From Roseateles saccharophilus (GTDB taxonomy: Bacteria; Pseudomonadota; Gammaproteobacteria; Burkholderiales; Burkholderiaceae_C): a stretch of DNA of 64,000 nt. Location of the stretch: the NCBI RefSeq assembly GCF_004342485.1, contig NZ_SMBU01000004.1, positions 62,001 to 126,000 of the forward strand, read 5' to 3'. A program made the position numbers and the translations under genes. Shown here one piece after another: positions 62,685-64,000 of this stretch (positions are counted from its first letter, which is position 1; the number at the start of each line of letters is the position of its first letter). The notes under the pieces were generated by a model. It saw only the letters and a program-made list of their open reading frames with translations. It had not been told where the DNA came from and did not search any database.

Positions 62685-63665
62685 TTACCAGGGCGGCGCG
62701 TCGCCGAGGGCTTCCTCGGCCGTCGGCTGGGGCAGGGCGGCCGGCACGGGGGCCGGCGCGGCACCGGCGGCGAAGTCGTGCTCGCCGCCCAGGCCCTCGA
62801 TCAGTGCCGGGATCAGCCGGCCCAGCTCGCCGGTGGCCAGGGCCAGGTCGGCGTCGAAGGCCTCGTCGCCGCTGGTCTCCGCGCGACCCTCGAAGGCCAG
62901 GTCCAGGAAGCTGATCTTCTTGATCGCGAAGCCCTCGGTCAGCGTGAAGGCGACGCGCCCCTGCCAGCTCAGCGCCAGGCGCGTGGGCATCTTGCCGCTG
63001 GTCAGATGGGCGCGCACCTCGTCGATGTCCAGCGGGTGGCGCGCATAGCGCACGACGGGCTTCTGCTCGTCGCTACCCTTGAGCTCGCACTCGCGCTCGA
63101 TCTGGAAGCCCTCGGGCGTCACGCCGTCCATCAACCACGCGGCCATCACGGCGGCGGGGCTCTCGGCGGTCTGCACGAGCTGCAGCGAGAGGCCGGGGCT
63201 GGCCTGGATCAGCAGCGTGATGACCTCGTCGGCGCGGCTGCTGGAGCCGGCGTCGACGAAGAGCAGGCCCTGCTGGGGCGCGATCCAGACCTGCGTGGCC
63301 GAGGTCTTGGTGAAGGCGCGCGGCAGCAGCTCGTGCTGGGCCTGCTCCTTCAGGTCCTTCTTGGCTTTCTTGCCGGGCTTGCGGCCGGTGGTTTCCTCGA
63401 TGTGCTCGGCCAGCTCGTCCACGCGCTCCTGCACGACGGAGGAGGGCAGCAGACGCACCTCGCGCTTGAGCTTGACGAGCCAGTGGCCGTCCACGACCTC
63501 GACGAGGGGCGCGTGCTCGATGCCGCGCGGCGGGGCCCAGCCCACGGCCAGCGGCTGCGTGGGCGCGCAGGGCAGGAAGGGCTCCTTGGCGAGCTGCTCG
63601 GCGAGCAGCTTGGCGTCGGCTGTCCAGCCTTCGCCGATGCGATAGGTGATGAGATTCTTGAACAA
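62685..63665 (-). CDS. rdgC: Recombination-associated protein RdgC
   Basis: 326 aa nucleoid DNA-binding protein that forms rings on DNA and modulates RecA. FKNLITYRIGEGW opens the protein, and LLPSSVVQERVDELAEHIEE and WIAPQQGLLFVDAGSSSRAD are conserved. The start is TTG at 63665, preceded by GGAG at a good distance; no ATG fits. Confidence 0.95.
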   Translation of the reverse strand: MFKNLITYRIGEGWTADAKLLAEQLAKEPFLPCAPTQPLAVGWAPPRGIEHAPLVEVVDGHWLVKLKREVRLLPSSVVQERVDELAEHIEETTGRKPGKKAKKDLKEQAQHELLPRAFTKTSATQVWIAPQQGLLFVDAGSSSRADEVITLLIQASPGLSLQLVQTAESPAAVMAAWLMDGVTPEGFQIERECELKGSDEQKPVVRYARHPLDIDEVRAHLTSGKMPTRLALSWQGRVAFTLTEGFAIKKISFLDLAFEGRAETSGDEAFDADLALATGELGRLIPALIEGLGGEHDFAAGAAPAPVPAALPQPTAEEALGDAPPW

Positions 63666-63688
63666 GGGATCGGACTCCAGACAAAGGC

Positions 63689-63711
63689 GAAGCCCGCCAG
63701 CGGCGGGCTTC
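63689..63711 (-). terminator. Perfect hairpin after the DsbA-family gene
   Basis: GAAGCCCGCC-AGC-GGCGGGCTTC in the gap before rdgC. On the minus strand it is followed by GCCTTTG, only a weak T-tract. Confidence 0.7.
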
Positions 63712-63748
63712 CTCGGGGTGCTGGGGTGGATTGTCTCAGGCTCGTCGC

Positions 63749-64000
63749 TCAGGCCGCCGCGGGCTCGGCCATCGCCTGGCGCAGCAGCTTCTCGAACACC
63801 TCGACCGACTGGCCGCCCTGGATCAGGTGGCGCTGCTCGACGACGATGGCCGGCACGGCGTGGATGCCCTGGGCCTGCACCTCGGCCTCGGCCGCCTCGA
63901 CTTCGGCCGCGTAGCGCTGGCCGGCCAGCAGTTCGCGCGCCTCGGCTTCCGGTAGGCCGGCGGCGGTGGCCAGGTCCAGCAGCACGGTGGGGTCGGACAC
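63749..64000 (-). CDS. DsbA-family oxidoreductase (FrnE-like), C-terminal part, cut by right edge
   Basis: 83 aa visible. AVPAIVVEQRHLIQGGQSVEVFEKLLRQ is the C-terminal thioredoxin-fold end of FrnE/2-hydroxychromene isomerase-type DsbA proteins (cis-Pro in HAVPAIV and the GGQ turn). The catalytic CxxC-like motif would lie beyond the edge. The GTG at 64000 is at the boundary and is probably not the true start. Confidence 0.8.
   Translation of the reverse strand: MSDPTVLLDLATAAGLPEAEARELLAGQRYAAEVEAAEAEVQAQGIHAVPAIVVEQRHLIQGGQSVEVFEKLLRQAMAEPAAA

Noticed and set aside
62091-63914. Open frame of 607 codons on the plus strand
   Set aside because: Runs across the phosphoesterase start, two hairpins and all of rdgC; composition is that of a shadow frame.

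Overview
The window is about 70% GC, densely packed on both strands with many ATGA, GTGA and TTGA stop/start overlaps. It reads as chromosome of a betaproteobacterium of the order Burkholderiales. The Rubrivivax/Leptothrix/Roseateles group is my best guess, from the DUF3563 small protein, the ParD-like/map pair, the DedA-rhodanese fusion, the PEP-CTERM protein and the codon use. I saw no rRNA, tRNA, CRISPR array, insertion sequence or prophage.

Layout. (1) 1-3.2 kb: the 3' end of a putative Wadjet-like condensin operon (SMC/MukB-type ATPase cut by the left edge, then a Toprim JetD-like protein), coupled to a hotdog thioesterase. (2) 3.2-8.1 kb: ParD-like protein and methionine aminopeptidase, S1/P1 nuclease, PilZ protein, tandem FKBP isomerase, beta-lactamase-fold hydrolase. 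(3) 8.4-12.1 kb: a FeeM-like acyltransferase overlapping tail to tail with a 7TM-PAS-GGDEF-EAL protein. (4) 12.2-19.4 kb: gluQRS/LysR, divergent pirin and WrbA-like genes, a DUF1800/DUF1501 pair and a periplasmic binding-like protein. (5) 19.4-25.6 kb: sulfate uptake (sbp-cysT-cysW-cysA) with a CysB-type regulator, a Mop protein and an RBBP9-like hydrolase. (6) 25.7-32.6 kb: a complete trans-4-hydroxy-L-proline pathway (epimerase, FAD dehydrogenase, deaminase, semialdehyde dehydrogenase) with a PAS-AraC regulator and an Xaa-Pro-type peptidase. (7) 32.6-35.6 kb: modB-modA-modC-modE with a ModE-type operator. (8) 35.6-38 kb: DedA-rhodanese fusion, DUF3563 protein with a textbook promoter, dusA.

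(9) 38-51.5 kb: a large copper/silver resistance locus. One strand carries a small Cys/His-rich secreted protein, a TolC-family lipoprotein, a multicopper oxidase, a cupredoxin, CusF, a second small secreted protein and CusCBA; next to it lie cueR, copA and a divergent copZ. Three promoters with the MerR-family 19-bp spacer and dyad (two facing left, one facing right) tie these genes into one predicted CueR regulon. (10) 51.6-58.9 kb: nickel/cobalt handling: an RcnA-type exporter and RcnR with two TACT-N6/7-AGTA sites, then ogt-rhlE-CYTH-nikR, then a TonB-dependent receptor preceded by two NikR-like operators. (11) 59-64 kb: a diheme peroxidase, a PEP-CTERM protein, an AcpA-type phosphoesterase, rdgC, and a DsbA/FrnE-type protein cut by the right edge.

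The main theme is metal homeostasis: molybdate, copper and nickel/cobalt modules sit close together, each with a regulator gene and a recognisable operator in the same window. All functions are inferred from reading the sequence; no database search was run.
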